64,000 nt of DNA, taken from positions 2,728,001 through 2,792,000 of the forward strand of contig NZ_CP089309.1 in the NCBI RefSeq assembly GCF_021228795.1, in the 5' to 3' direction. Shown one piece after another: positions 45,223-54,318 of this stretch. The notes beneath the pieces are model-generated. The model was not told the origin of the DNA and did no database searches. It saw only the letters and a list, made by a program, of their open reading frames with translations. Made by a program: the position numbers and the translations under genes. The stretch comes from Thiocapsa bogorovii. GTDB taxonomy: Bacteria; Pseudomonadota; Gammaproteobacteria; Chromatiales; Chromatiaceae. Position 1 is the first letter of the stretch. Every line of letters begins with the position of its first letter.

Positions 45223-47610
45223 TCAGCCGGAATCGCTCGTCGTCTCGGGCATGACCTGCTCGAGCACTTGGGCCACCGCACGATCCGTCAAGGGATCCTG
45301 GCTCAAGACCCGGGCCGTACCCTTGCGCAGATGACCGGCGAGACTGGTGGTGGCCAGGGTCAAGGCGTTGTCGCCCTGCCGATTGGTAAAGAGGTAGACC
45401 CCGCGATATTTGCTGACCCAGCCCAACCGTAAGGTCTTGCGGGTCCCCCGAAAACTCTGAAACTCCACCCAGTCGCCGACTTCGAGCGAACGGGCGAGCA
45501 GCAGATACTGGTCCGGCGGCCCCGTCTCGTCGGACGTCGGCGTCGACTCCTCGCCTTGCGCCAGGTCCTCGGCGAATTCCGGCGCGCTCGCAGCGCCCGC
45601 CGTCTGTAACGACTCCGCCGCGGATGTGGGGAAGGCGTTTTGATCAAACATCGGGTCGGATGTTTGCTCGGGCGGCGGCTCCTTGTGCAGGGCGCCCATG
45701 TGGAGCCGGATCAAGCGGTCGAAGAAGGGATCCCAAGCTTCCTCGAGATGGACGGTTTCCAGGCCTCGGCGCAGGCGCTTGAGGAGATCCGGGAGCGCCG
45801 TGAGGAGCCGGCTGCGCTCTTGCGCCGTGTCTTTGGGCTTGACGCTCCAGATCAGGTCGTCCATCGTCGCCAGCGCTTCGCGCCACGGCTCGCCGGCGTC
45901 GCCGAAGCGGATGAAGACGTCGATCATCACCCGACGCCAAAAGCGATCGAAAAACGATGCAACCAGAACGGGAAGCCCGGAGTCGGTGGTCCGGGTCGCC
46001 AACTCCACGCCGACTCGCGAGGCGGCAATCTCCTGGCGATCGCGTTGCTCGAGCTGATCGAAGACACGCTGCGACTTGCTTTGCGCGTGCTCCTCTTCCT
46101 CGCGCAGGAACTCTTCGAGATTGTAGGTTTGAACCGCGAAGACGTTCAGGTCCGTGTCGAACCCCTCGACGACCGCATCGACGATTTCACGGACCTTGTC
46201 GACGAAACGGGGCTCGTCCTTCTCGTTGCGACCGATTCCGGAGCTCGCGACCACGTCGAGCAGCCGACGGGCGGGGTGCCTGCGATCGGAAAAAAAGGAC
46301 TTGTCTACCAGCGCGACCTTGAGCACCGGAATCTGCAGCTTGGCCAACTCCGCGCGCACGGTCGCCGAGAGCTCGGGGTCGTTGAAGATGGCATCGAACA
46401 GCCGCGAGACGATGTCGATGGTCATGGCATCAAGCGGCCTCGACCACATCATCATGGGTGTGGCGCGAATCTGTTGAAGCACGTTGCCGCGCCGCGGATC
46501 GATGTTCGCGGTTCTCAGGCCCGGAATCTGACGAAAATCCGTAAACCCTCGCTGAAGCGCGTTCAACGCCTCGATCAGCTGGGCAAGGCCGAACGCGGGT
46601 GTTTCCTGACCGCCCGGTGCGGAGCCGCCCTTCGGCGCACCGGGCGCAGCTGTCGTCCGGGAGAGTCGTCCGCGACTCGCGGTCTGGATCGCTCTGGCCA
46701 ACTGGCCGAAGACGTCATCGTTCGAAAGACGTGGAACCCGCCCGAAGTCCACCTGCGTTTCGATCCGGGCATCCTGGTCGGCAACGCCCCGTTCCTCCTG
46801 CTCGGCCAATCCCGGATCCTCCGAAGGCTCGAACCCGGCCCACCCCGTCATCCCGCCGAAAGTCCCCCCGGGCTGGTCGGGAGTCTCGCTGCGGGGAGCC
46901 GACAGGGGTCCCGCAAGCGGGATGGTCGGAAGTACGCCCGACTGAACGAGAAAACGATTCAGATCCGCGTAGACGCCGGGAAGCTCGACGGAGGTCTGAC
47001 GCTCGAACTCATGCAACAGGATCAGCGCGAGCTGCTCGCGAACATCCATGTCGTTCAGGGCCTGGAGCATGGCGCTGAAAAGGGTACGCGGGTACAGCGG
47101 ATTGTCGTCCTGGCTGATCCGAGGCACGCGCAACAGCGCCGCGAGACGGCGGTCGAGCGCTGTAAGCTGCTGGGAGCAATTGCATGCCGCGCGGGCCGAG
47201 AGTTTACCGATGGCCAGATCACGCTCGAAATCGTCCGTGTCCACGAGACGCAGCTCGTCGGTCTCGTGCATCGCCGTCGCAGCCTCCTTCGACTGCAAGG
47301 CGGCGACGCTCGCGTCAAAGCAGGCGACATAGGCGCTGCGGAACTGCTGCAAGAGCTGTTGCCCGCGGTTGTCGAGGAAATCCATCGCCGAGAAATAGAG
47401 CTGTTGTTGCTCGAGGCTAGTCGCGCGGTCGGCCATCCCGAGGAAATCTTCGCTCGCCCCGCCGAGATGCTGCGCGAAAACGGTCGCCAGACCGTGCGCG
47501 AGCCGATCGCGACACCCGGTCAGCAGCGCGTCCGCGTCCATCGACGTCAGACCGGCGACGACGTCCGGCGTCTCGGGCGGGGGACGGGAGGAGGTCGTGG
47601 TATCGGCCAT
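45223..47610 (-). CDS. DUF1631 family protein
   Basis: 795 residues. Recognised by the overall DUF1631 layout: an N-terminal helical part with GASEDFLGMADRATSLEQQQLYFSAMDFLDNR, the NPLYPRTLFSAMLQAL segment, VSRLFDAIFNDPELSATVRAELAKLQIPVLKVALVDKSFFSDRRHPARRLLD and a C-terminal PilZ-like beta domain (VGDWVEFQSFRGTRKTLRLGWVS). Family members are large cytosolic proteins, sometimes labelled thymidine phosphorylase without support. The PilZ-like end suggests c-di-GMP response (inference). Convergent with the glycosyltransferase operon. Confidence 0.85.
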   Translation of the reverse strand: MADTTTSSRPPPETPDVVAGLTSMDADALLTGCRDRLAHGLATVFAQHLGGASEDFLGMADRATSLEQQQLYFSAMDFLDNRGQQLLQQFRSAYVACFDASVAALQSKEAATAMHETDELRLVDTDDFERDLAIGKLSARAACNCSQQLTALDRRLAALLRVPRISQDDNPLYPRTLFSAMLQALNDMDVREQLALILLHEFERQTSVELPGVYADLNRFLVQSGVLPTIPLAGPLSAPRSETPDQPGGTFGGMTGWAGFEPSEDPGLAEQEERGVADQDARIETQVDFGRVPRLSNDDVFGQLARAIQTASRGRLSRTTAAPGAPKGGSAPGGQETPAFGLAQLIEALNALQRGFTDFRQIPGLRTANIDPRRGNVLQQIRATPMMMWSRPLDAMTIDIVSRLFDAIFNDPELSATVRAELAKLQIPVLKVALVDKSFFSDRRHPARRLLDVVASSGIGRNEKDEPRFVDKVREIVDAVVEGFDTDLNVFAVQTYNLEEFLREEEEHAQSKSQRVFDQLEQRDRQEIAASRVGVELATRTTDSGLPVLVASFFDRFWRRVMIDVFIRFGDAGEPWREALATMDDLIWSVKPKDTAQERSRLLTALPDLLKRLRRGLETVHLEEAWDPFFDRLIRLHMGALHKEPPPEQTSDPMFDQNAFPTSAAESLQTAGAASAPEFAEDLAQGEESTPTSDETGPPDQYLLLARSLEVGDWVEFQSFRGTRKTLRLGWVSKYRGVYLFTNRQGDNALTLATTSLAGHLRKGTARVLSQDPLTDRAVAQVLEQVMPETTSDSG

Positions 47611-47836
47611 GGATGCAGGTCTCGAATGTTCAGCCGCACCGTCGCGGCGTCGGAGGCATCGTTTGCCGTCATCGACCCACGAGATGCTCGGGGCTCTGCA
47701 CTACGACGGCAGCCACGCCTCACGAGCCGTGTGGGGTCGACAATCAGGGCAAGTATAGGGCAGGACCGAAACCGATGCCGCAGCTCGATGTCCCCGTCGG
47801 CTCCACAAGAGGGTAGACATCCCGCTAGCACAGCGT

Positions 47837-48175
47837 TCAATCGCGGGGCGGGCCTCCGGCAAGAGAGATCCCAGGTCGTCGCGGAGGGTCGGAACGTCGA
47901 CTGTCGGTCACCTCGACGTCATAGGCGTCATGCTCCTCTCATCGGAAACAGATACGCCATTGGTCGTTGATGCGAATGCTCCACTGACCCGCACGGTCTT
48001 CGCGAAGCTGTTCCAGGCGGTTGGACGGCGGCACGCGCAGAAAGTCGAGTGGGTCCGCCGCATCGATGGCTTGCAGCTTGGCGTAGGCGCGGCGATGGAT
48101 GTCCGGCGGAAGACCCCGCACGCGTCGACCCGAGAACAGGGCGGCGGTCGCATTGTCAGCGAAGCTCTTGATCAC
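47837..48175 (-). pseudogene. HigB/RelE-like toxin gene with a premature TGA
   Basis: From a GTG at 48175: IKSFADNATAALFSGRRVRGLPPDIHRRAYAKLQAIDAA, then RLEQLREDRAGQWSIRINDQWRICFR and TGA (47939-47941). In HigB toxins the next residue is Trp, then acidic-rich DAYDVEVxDYH. Here the same frame after the stop continues EEHDAYDVEVTD, so TGG has become TGA; the frame finally ends at 47837. No HTH antitoxin gene follows. The toxin lacks its last strand and is probably dead. Confidence 0.75.
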
Positions 48176-48293
48176 CTACCGAGGGTAGTACATGTGACGT
48201 TTAGCCTAAAGAAGCTCATAACACGGCCTGCGCTTATGACGAGGACGTTCTTTCTCGTTGCTGACTCAGAGACCCTGATCGAAGTGCTGCCGC

Positions 48294-48842
48294 TCAGGAC
48301 GCAGTGCGCGGCTTAGCCGCAGTTCGGGCAGCGAAACCCGTCCGGCAAGCGCGTGTGTTGGATTGGTGGGTACCAGGCAAGGGAACCGATGGGCCTTCGG
48401 CCGAGCGGCGCAGCTGGCCTACCGCGGCCAAGTGGCGTTCATCCACGAGGCCAGCCTCGGCGAGCGCGAGGAGAAGATCGTCAGAGCCCGCCCCGGCCAG
48501 GTGAGTGAAGAAAGGTGAGCAGCGTTCGCCCTCATCCAACCAGTCCTGCCAGTGCGCTTCGAATTGATCCTCGATCCGGGCGGGGAGGTTCCAGAGCGTC
48601 ATGCATCCGGGCGGGTCGAAGAGCTCATGGCAACGGCTGTGCGCGACCGCAAAGGCGATCCGAGCCTGGGCGAAATGATGGGTTGAGGGAACTCCGCGCT
48701 GCAGCGCCAGCGCGCCATGTCGACCGAGGCTTCCATTGGTATTCCACCAGCCTGCCCCGTCCATCTCCCCGTAACGGGCGACGATCCACATTGAGCACGC
48801 GGTCCAAAACCTAAAGAAGAACTGCTTGCTCGAGGTTTTCAC
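48294..48842 (-). CDS. BrxE-like protein (BREX phage-defence accessory), orphan
   Basis: 182 residues. FFFRFWTACSMWIVARYGEMDGAGWWNTNGSLG, the RGVPSTHHFAQARIAFAVAHSRC segment and LRRSAEGPSVPLPGTH resemble BrxE family proteins found at the start of some BREX loci. The identification is from recalled family pattern and is moderate. No other BREX gene (brxA, brxB, brxC, pglX, pglZ, brxL) is present; downstream lies a dead toxin gene, so this is probably the remains of a defence island. The C-terminal tail (CRTGFAARTAAKPRTAS) looks unlike the rest and may be a replaced end. Confidence 0.5.
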   Translation of the reverse strand: MKTSSKQFFFRFWTACSMWIVARYGEMDGAGWWNTNGSLGRHGALALQRGVPSTHHFAQARIAFAVAHSRCHELFDPPGCMTLWNLPARIEDQFEAHWQDWLDEGERCSPFFTHLAGAGSDDLLLALAEAGLVDERHLAAVGQLRRSAEGPSVPLPGTHQSNTRACRTGFAARTAAKPRTAS

Positions 48843-48889
48843 GGGCTCTTCGTACGATTAAGTCTGTGATTTTTCAGTTTCTAAAACAA

Positions 48890-49250
48890 TGATTTATATG
48901 ATTGATAAATTTCGTACAAACGGGTCAAGGTCAGTACCGAATCCATCACCGAAATCCGGTCGCACCGGACCCCGCAAAGGTCTCCCCCGCCTCGGGGAGA
49001 GCTGGATTCGTGACAAGCATCGAACTGATCGATAGCGGCTGGCTTTTCCGCTGCGTCGGCGCCGTCCAGATCCGCTGTAGGTCGGTGCTGGGTGGTTGGC
49101 GATAGTCAAGAGCCCGAGCGGAGGAGCCCCACGATCGACCAGGAAATGGCGCTCGGATTCGCCATCTCCACCAGCCGGTCGCCTCGGTTAAACTCCGACA
49201 GCTTGAGCGCCCCAATGAAGGCGCCCGGCGGGGAGCCGTCGCTCGTCGCG
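48890..49250 (+). repeat. 361-bp repeat, copy 1 (inverted partner at 63191-63551)
   Basis: Read on the complementary strand, the segment matches 63191-63551 along its full length with scattered differences. On the minus strand it ends a frame ...GAFIGALKLSEFNRGDRLVEM and ...SIVGLLRSGS, also present in copy 2. One edge has AT-rich TGATTGATAAATTT. Confidence 0.85.
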
Positions 49251-49362
49251 ACTTCGGCGACGACCCCGGTCCAACCGGGAGCCGCCACTCGGCCCGCCAT
49301 GTTCGGCGTCCGCTGGATCCTGATAGCGGGCGCCTGGCACCGGTTCCCGTCGCGATGCGCTG

Positions 49363-50355
49363 CTACTCTTCCTTCAGCCTTCGCGAGCCTTCGATCAGGG
49401 GGTGCCAGCCGAACACCAGCGTGGCCATGAAACCATCCATCTGCAGGTCACCGGGGGCGTTGTCGTTGATGGTCGACTTGTAGCCGACGGTCAGATTCAG
49501 GTTCTCTTTGATCGTGTAACCGAGTGTGAGCCCGACACCGAGATTGTCGAGCTTTTCCCCCTGGACGCCGTCGATACTCGCCTGGCCCCCGTTGTACCAG
49601 ACGGCGTCGAGCGAGCCCCAGAGATGCTCGGTGAAGTCGCGCGTCAAGTGCGCATCCAACTGGAACAGCGGATCGGTCTCCAAGGTCTGGCCGACATAAT
49701 CGGTGTTGTTGCCGAACAGCCAAACCGCGGGCAGGAGCTCCAGGGTCGTGCGCCGGCCCGGCACCCAGGGGCCGAGCTGCCAGATGACGGGCAGACCGAG
49801 GCGCCCGTACCAGCGGTTCTGGCCGATGTTCAGGGGTTGGTCGCTGTCGTATTCGCCGATCGGCAGGGCCAGGTCGGCGAGCAATTTCACTGTGAACCCC
49901 GGCTCATAGCGCATGACGTCGGGAATATTTTTTTGCGCCGGCGGACCGATGACGGTGATGCCGAGCTCGAGCATCGGATCGCCGAAGCCGCTGGCCGACT
50001 GGTTGAACGTCCTGCCGGCGACGGTCACGTCGCCCGAGATCCGCCCCATCGGCAGCAGGATGGCGGCCATGGCCGAGCGATCGAACAATGCGAATGTCCG
50101 CGCGTATCCGGCGATGGCCATGGTAGCGTCGAAGTTCGCGCCCGGTGTCACGATGTGCGCCGGATCGAAGGGGTTGGTGTTGCCGTTGATCGATTCGAAA
50201 ATGAGCGGCACCGCAATCGCGCCTGAGAGCGTATCCCAAGAGAAGCGCGCCGGCACTTGGGCGAGCGCTTGGAGTGGACCGAGCGCGCCTATGGCGAGCA
50301 GCGTAACGAGCGCAAACCGCGATCGCATGGCCTGTTTCATCGAACCTGTGTTCAT
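49363..50355 (-). CDS. Outer membrane beta-barrel protein (phenol-degradation MetA-like channel family)
   Basis: 330 residues from the ATG at 50355. Signal peptide (LVTLLAIGALGPLQALAQ) then a beta-rich sequence with alternating hydrophobics: FDATMAIAGYARTF, FGDPMLELGITVIGPP, DLALPIGEYDSDQPLNIGQNRW, RTTLELLPAVWLFGNNTDY, and the C-terminal strands LGVGLTLGYTIKENLNLTVGYKSTI and MDGFMATLVFGW. This is the pattern of the 'transporter/MetA pathway of phenol degradation' barrels. The stop of a sulfatase remnant lies about 60 bases upstream on the same strand, so they may have formed an operon. Confidence 0.8.
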   Translation of the reverse strand: MNTGSMKQAMRSRFALVTLLAIGALGPLQALAQVPARFSWDTLSGAIAVPLIFESINGNTNPFDPAHIVTPGANFDATMAIAGYARTFALFDRSAMAAILLPMGRISGDVTVAGRTFNQSASGFGDPMLELGITVIGPPAQKNIPDVMRYEPGFTVKLLADLALPIGEYDSDQPLNIGQNRWYGRLGLPVIWQLGPWVPGRRTTLELLPAVWLFGNNTDYVGQTLETDPLFQLDAHLTRDFTEHLWGSLDAVWYNGGQASIDGVQGEKLDNLGVGLTLGYTIKENLNLTVGYKSTINDNAPGDLQMDGFMATLVFGWHPLIEGSRRLKEE

Positions 50356-50417
50356 GGACGTGAGATCACTATCCTGCTTGATGAATGATTGGGTCGGCAC
50401 CGTATTTCGCTTGGGGG

Positions 50418-51917
50418 TCAACGCTCGGGATCGGCCAGCATGTCCTCGGGCGGCACGAACTGCCCCTTGTTGATCAGCGGCGGAAAACCGGGGTCATCCG
50501 GGACACGCGGCGGAAGCTGATCTTTCAGGGTCTCGAACGGAGAGCGGCTCGGCAGGATCACGTTGTTCGTGCGGACGTAACGATCCCAAAGCGCGACCAT
50601 CTGCCGCACCTTGTCCGGTCGTGCCGCGGCCAGATCCTGGCGCTCGGCAGGATCCGCAGCGAGGTTGTAGAGTTCCCAATCGCGGGTGCCCAGTGGCTCG
50701 TACTGCCAACGCAGCTTCCAGTCGCCCTGTCGCACCGCGGGATTGCCGAAGATCTCCCAGGCAAGGGTGTCCTCGTCGGTCCGCGGCGACTGTGCTTGAC
50801 CGCTCAGCATGCGGTTCCAGAACTTGCCGATGAGTGCGGGGACGTCACGCCCCTCGTAGGTCTTCGGATAGTCGGTCCCGGCAATCTCGAGCAGGGTCGG
50901 CATGATGTCGGCCACATGCATGACCCCATCGTTGATGCTGCCCTTCGGCCGCTCGTCGGCCGGGCCGCTGACAATGAGCGCGTTGCGGATGCCGCCTTCG
51001 GCGACCCAACCCTTGTACTGGCTGAAGGGCGTCATCGAGACCTGCGCCCACATCGGGCCGTAGCCGACGTAGGAGCCGGGGTCGCCCCAGGCCTTCGGAT
51101 GGGTCTGCGACCACTTGATCGCCGCAAAGAGGAAGTCGCGCGTGCCCGGCTGACCCGCGATCATCTTGAACAGATCGGTGCCCTCGGCACCGTTGTCGCC
51201 GAACACGATGAAGATGGTGTTCTCGTACTCGCCGATCTTCCTGAGGTGGTCGATTAGCCGGCCGACGTGGAAGTCCATGTTCTCCACCATCCCGGCGTAG
51301 AGTTCCATCTTCTTGCCACGGGTTGCCTGGGCCGCCGGCGCGAGCGTGACGGGATCGGGGACGAACCACATCCGTTCGGCGAGCTGCGTGCCCGGCGGCA
51401 GGATGCCGAGCGCGATCTGGCGCTGCAAGCGCTCCTGTCGCACCGCGTCCCAACCCTTGTCGTACTCCCCGACATGACGGTTACGCCACTCCCGGGGCAG
51501 GTGATAGGGATCATGCGGCGCCTGGTGGGAGACATAGGCAAAGAAGGGTTTGCCGTCGCCCTGATTGGCGTCGATGAACTCGATCAACTTATCGGTGTAG
51601 GTCTTGGTCGCGTAGTAGTCCTTGGGCAGCTTGGTGAGATAACGCCCGTCTTCGGTGAAGACCGATTTGGGCGATGCACCGGTGAAATTGGTCATGTCCC
51701 AGTAGCTGCCCGCCCCGTCGAGCAGCGAGAAGTCGCGCTCGAATCCGCGCGCGGCCGGAATCAACTCCGGCGCCTTGCCCAGGTGCCACTTGCCGACCAT
51801 GTAGGTGTGATAGCCGGCGTCGCGCAGCAACTGGGGCAGCGTGAGCACATCGGTGTTGAGATAGCCTTCGTAGCCGGGGACGCCGCGCTGGTTGGGCGCA
51901 GTCCATTCGTGGCCCTG
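50418..51917 (-). pseudogene. Arylsulfatase missing its N-terminal catalytic part
   Basis: The frame is open from 51917 (stop just upstream at 51918-51920) and encodes GHEWTAPNQRGVPGYEGYLNTDVLTLPQLLRDAGYHTYMVGKWHLGKAPE through the rest of a type I sulfatase: FSLLDGAGSYWDM, FIVFGDNGAEGTDLF, GGIRNALIVSGPADE, GDWKLRWQYEPLGTRDWELYNL. Homologues such as Pseudomonas AtsA carry about 90 more N-terminal residues including the CxPTR formylglycine Cys and two metal-binding Asp; all are missing here. The break is about 115 bases from the IS3 element's left end. Confidence 0.88.
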
Positions 51918-52100
51918 TTACGTTTCCTGTGGGTCAGGGCTTGACTCCGGCCCTGCCGATTCACACCCTTTGGAGCACATTTCGTAAAACCTGTTGCTGT
52001 GCCTGTGGGCATGTGGGCGCGAGCCCCAGGTGTCAGGATAGATGTCGCCTCCCTTTGGGAGAATGTGTGGGAGGATGGGGCATCACCGACCCGGGGCTTT

Positions 52101-52164
52101 GCGCCCTCCGGGGTCAGCCGGGAAGGAGCCCGAAGGGCGACTGACGGCTGACCCCGGAGGGCGC
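52101..52164. repeat. Long perfect hairpin upstream of IS3 orfA
   Basis: GCGCCCTCCGGGGTCAGCC (52101-52119) pairs exactly with 52146-52164, loop 26 bases. It lies 37 bases before the orfA start and would form a stable RNA or cruciform, possibly insulating the transposase from external transcription. Confidence 0.7.
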
Positions 52165-52653
52165 GGCGCAAGCGCCCCGAGGCATGAGAAGGCGAGCGAC
52201 ATGACAACCTATTCGAGCGAACTGAAAGACAGCATCCTGACGAAGCTACTGCCGCCCAACAACGTCGGCGTCCCGCAGTTGGCCGCGCAAACCGGCATCC
52301 CGCGCGACACCCTCTACGGCTGGCGGCGCGAGGCGTTGGGTCGGGCGCGTCGACCACGGGCATCGACGGTGCCTGCCGGGACGCTCGGCAGCGAGGAGAA
52401 GTTTGCCGTGGTGATGGAGACCGCCACCCTCAATGAGTTGGAGCTGGGCGCGTACTGTCGGCGCAAGGGCCTGTTCGCCGAGCAGATCAGCGCGTGGCGC
52501 ACGACCTGCCAGCAGGCCAATGCGCCGCTGACGAGCACGACCGAGCGGGCCGAGCGGCGCGCCGAGCAGGCGGAGATCGTGCGCCTGGGTCGGGAGTTGC
52601 AGCGCAAGGACCGAGCCTTGGCCGAAGCCGCCACGTTGCTGGTGCTCCAAAAA

Positions 52654-52891
52654 ACCCTCCTCGGGGCGCGCCCCGCTCCTGTAGGCGCACAAACTCCTTT
52701 CGGCATAGACTTGGGGCGACTTCGAGAGCCGAGGCCGTCTGCTTTTTGGTGGCGTTGACCCCGTAAAAAAACGTGGCCCGGGGACTGTTGCGAGTCTGCG
52801 TGTGATGACGCCGTTCGGCGATCCCGAATAGGAAGGTGATTGATCTCGCTGTCCCTGCTCTCGATCCTGTTCGACTGTCGAGGGCCATGTC
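52654..52891 (+). ncRNA. Candidate bridge RNA region of the IS110 element
   Basis: IS110-group elements express a structured bridge RNA from their left non-coding end, with loops pairing to target and donor DNA. This element has a 238-base left non-coding end and none on the right, matching that layout. The RNA was not folded; the prediction rests on family knowledge and position. Confidence 0.4.
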
Positions 52892-54256
52892 ATGAAGCCG
52901 ATCCCGTCCAAGAAGAGCCGTCGCGCCAAACCGCTGTCCACCGTCAATCCCCGTGCGGCGGGGATCGACGTCGGTGCACAATTTCATGTTGTTGCCGTCC
53001 CGCCGGAGTGCGATGCCGAGGCGGTGCGCACCTTTCGGAGTTTCACCGGCGATCTGCATCGCCTCGCGGACTGGCTGGTCGCCTGCCGGATCGAAACGGT
53101 GGCCATGGAGTCGACGGGCGTGTACTGGATTGCCCTCTACGAGATCCTCGAGGCACGCGGGATCCGCGTGGTCGTCGCCAATGCTCGCGACGTCAAGCAT
53201 GTGCCGGGGCGCAAGACCGACGTCAACGACGCCCAGTGGCTGCAACAACTGCATACCTATGGCCTGCTGCGCGGCAGCTTTCATCCTCCGGGCGACATTG
53301 CCGCCTTGCGCGCCTATCTGCGCCAGCGCGAGCGTCTGCTCGACTACGCAGCCTCCCACATCCAGCACATGCAGAAGGCGCTGACGCAGATGAATCTGCA
53401 GCTGCACCACGTCGTCTCCGACATCACCGGCAAGACCGGGATGCGCATCATCCGCGCGATCCTTGACGGGACACGGGATCCGCAGGTGCTCGCGAGCTAT
53501 CGCGACGGGCGCTGCAAGGCGTCGGTCGAGACCATTGCTCAGGCGCTGGAGGGCAACTATCGACCCGAGCACCTGTTTGCCCTTGAACAGGCGGTGGCGC
53601 TCTACGACGCCTATCAGGAACGGGTTGTGGCCTGTGATCGGCGCATCGAAGCGGCGCTCGCACAACTGGCGCCACCCGAGCCGCCGGCCGAGCCCTTATC
53701 CGCCCCCCGACACAAGACCCGCCAGCCCAATGCCCTCGCTTTCGAGGTTCGCCAGGCGCTGCATGCCGTCATCGGCGTGGATCTGACGCAGATCCACGGC
53801 ATCGGCCCCTATCTGGCACTCAAGCTCGTCGGCGAATGCGGAACCGACCTGTCCGCCTGGCCGACCGCCAAGCACTTCACCTCCTGGCTGTGCCTCTCGC
53901 CCGGCAACAAGATCTCGGGCGGCAAGGTCCTCTCGGCGCGCACCCGCCGCTCGCACAACCGCGCCAGTGCCCTGCTACGCTTGGCGGCCGTCAACGTCGG
54001 CAAGACCGACAGCGCGCTCGGCGCCTTCTATCGTCGCCTGGCGATGCGTGTCGGCAAGGCCAAGGCCGTCACCGCCACCGCACGCAAGCTCGCGGTGCTC
54101 TTCTACAACACGCTTCGCCATGGAATGGACTACAGTGATCCGGGAGCGTCCGACTACGAAGAGCGGCATCGCCGGCGGGTGGTGCAAAACCTCGAGCGTC
54201 GCGCCAAACAGCTCGGTTTCACCCTTGAGCCCGCCCCGGCAGCCGGAGTTTCTTAG
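52892..54256 (+). CDS. IS110-family transposase/recombinase
   Basis: 454 residues. N-terminal RuvC-like DEDD domain: AGIDVGAQFHV, VAMESTGVYWIALYE, ARDVKHVPGRKTDVNDAQWLQQL. C-terminal Tnp20 domain: TQIHGIGPYLALKLVGECG and SWLCLSPGNKISGGKVLSAR with the catalytic Ser region, then FYRRLAMRVGKAKAVTATARKLAVLFYNTL. Uninterrupted and full length, so probably active. It acts with a bridge RNA to recombine donor and target DNA. Confidence 0.92.
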   Translation: MKPIPSKKSRRAKPLSTVNPRAAGIDVGAQFHVVAVPPECDAEAVRTFRSFTGDLHRLADWLVACRIETVAMESTGVYWIALYEILEARGIRVVVANARDVKHVPGRKTDVNDAQWLQQLHTYGLLRGSFHPPGDIAALRAYLRQRERLLDYAASHIQHMQKALTQMNLQLHHVVSDITGKTGMRIIRAILDGTRDPQVLASYRDGRCKASVETIAQALEGNYRPEHLFALEQAVALYDAYQERVVACDRRIEAALAQLAPPEPPAEPLSAPRHKTRQPNALAFEVRQALHAVIGVDLTQIHGIGPYLALKLVGECGTDLSAWPTAKHFTSWLCLSPGNKISGGKVLSARTRRSHNRASALLRLAAVNVGKTDSALGAFYRRLAMRVGKAKAVTATARKLAVLFYNTLRHGMDYSDPGASDYEERHRRRVVQNLERRAKQLGFTLEPAPAAGVS

Positions 54257-54318
54257 GAAGTCCGGGCGATCTGGGAGGAGCCAGAGGACGCTCGCTCGCC
54301 TATGAGCGGCGCGTACAA

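Larger units (their letters stand above)
52654..54256 (+). mobile_element. IS110-family element inserted in IS3 orfA
   Basis: The boundaries are set by reconstructing the split orfA: the target reads CAAAAA|GAAGTCC. The element is about 1603 bp with 238 bases of non-coding DNA on the left and a transposase whose stop codon lies at the right boundary. No inverted ends or target duplication, as usual for IS110. Confidence 0.8.

Noticed and set aside
45640-47970. 776-residue plus-strand frame opposite the DUF1631 gene
   Set aside because: Antisense shadow; the DUF1631 reading has conserved blocks and a normal start.
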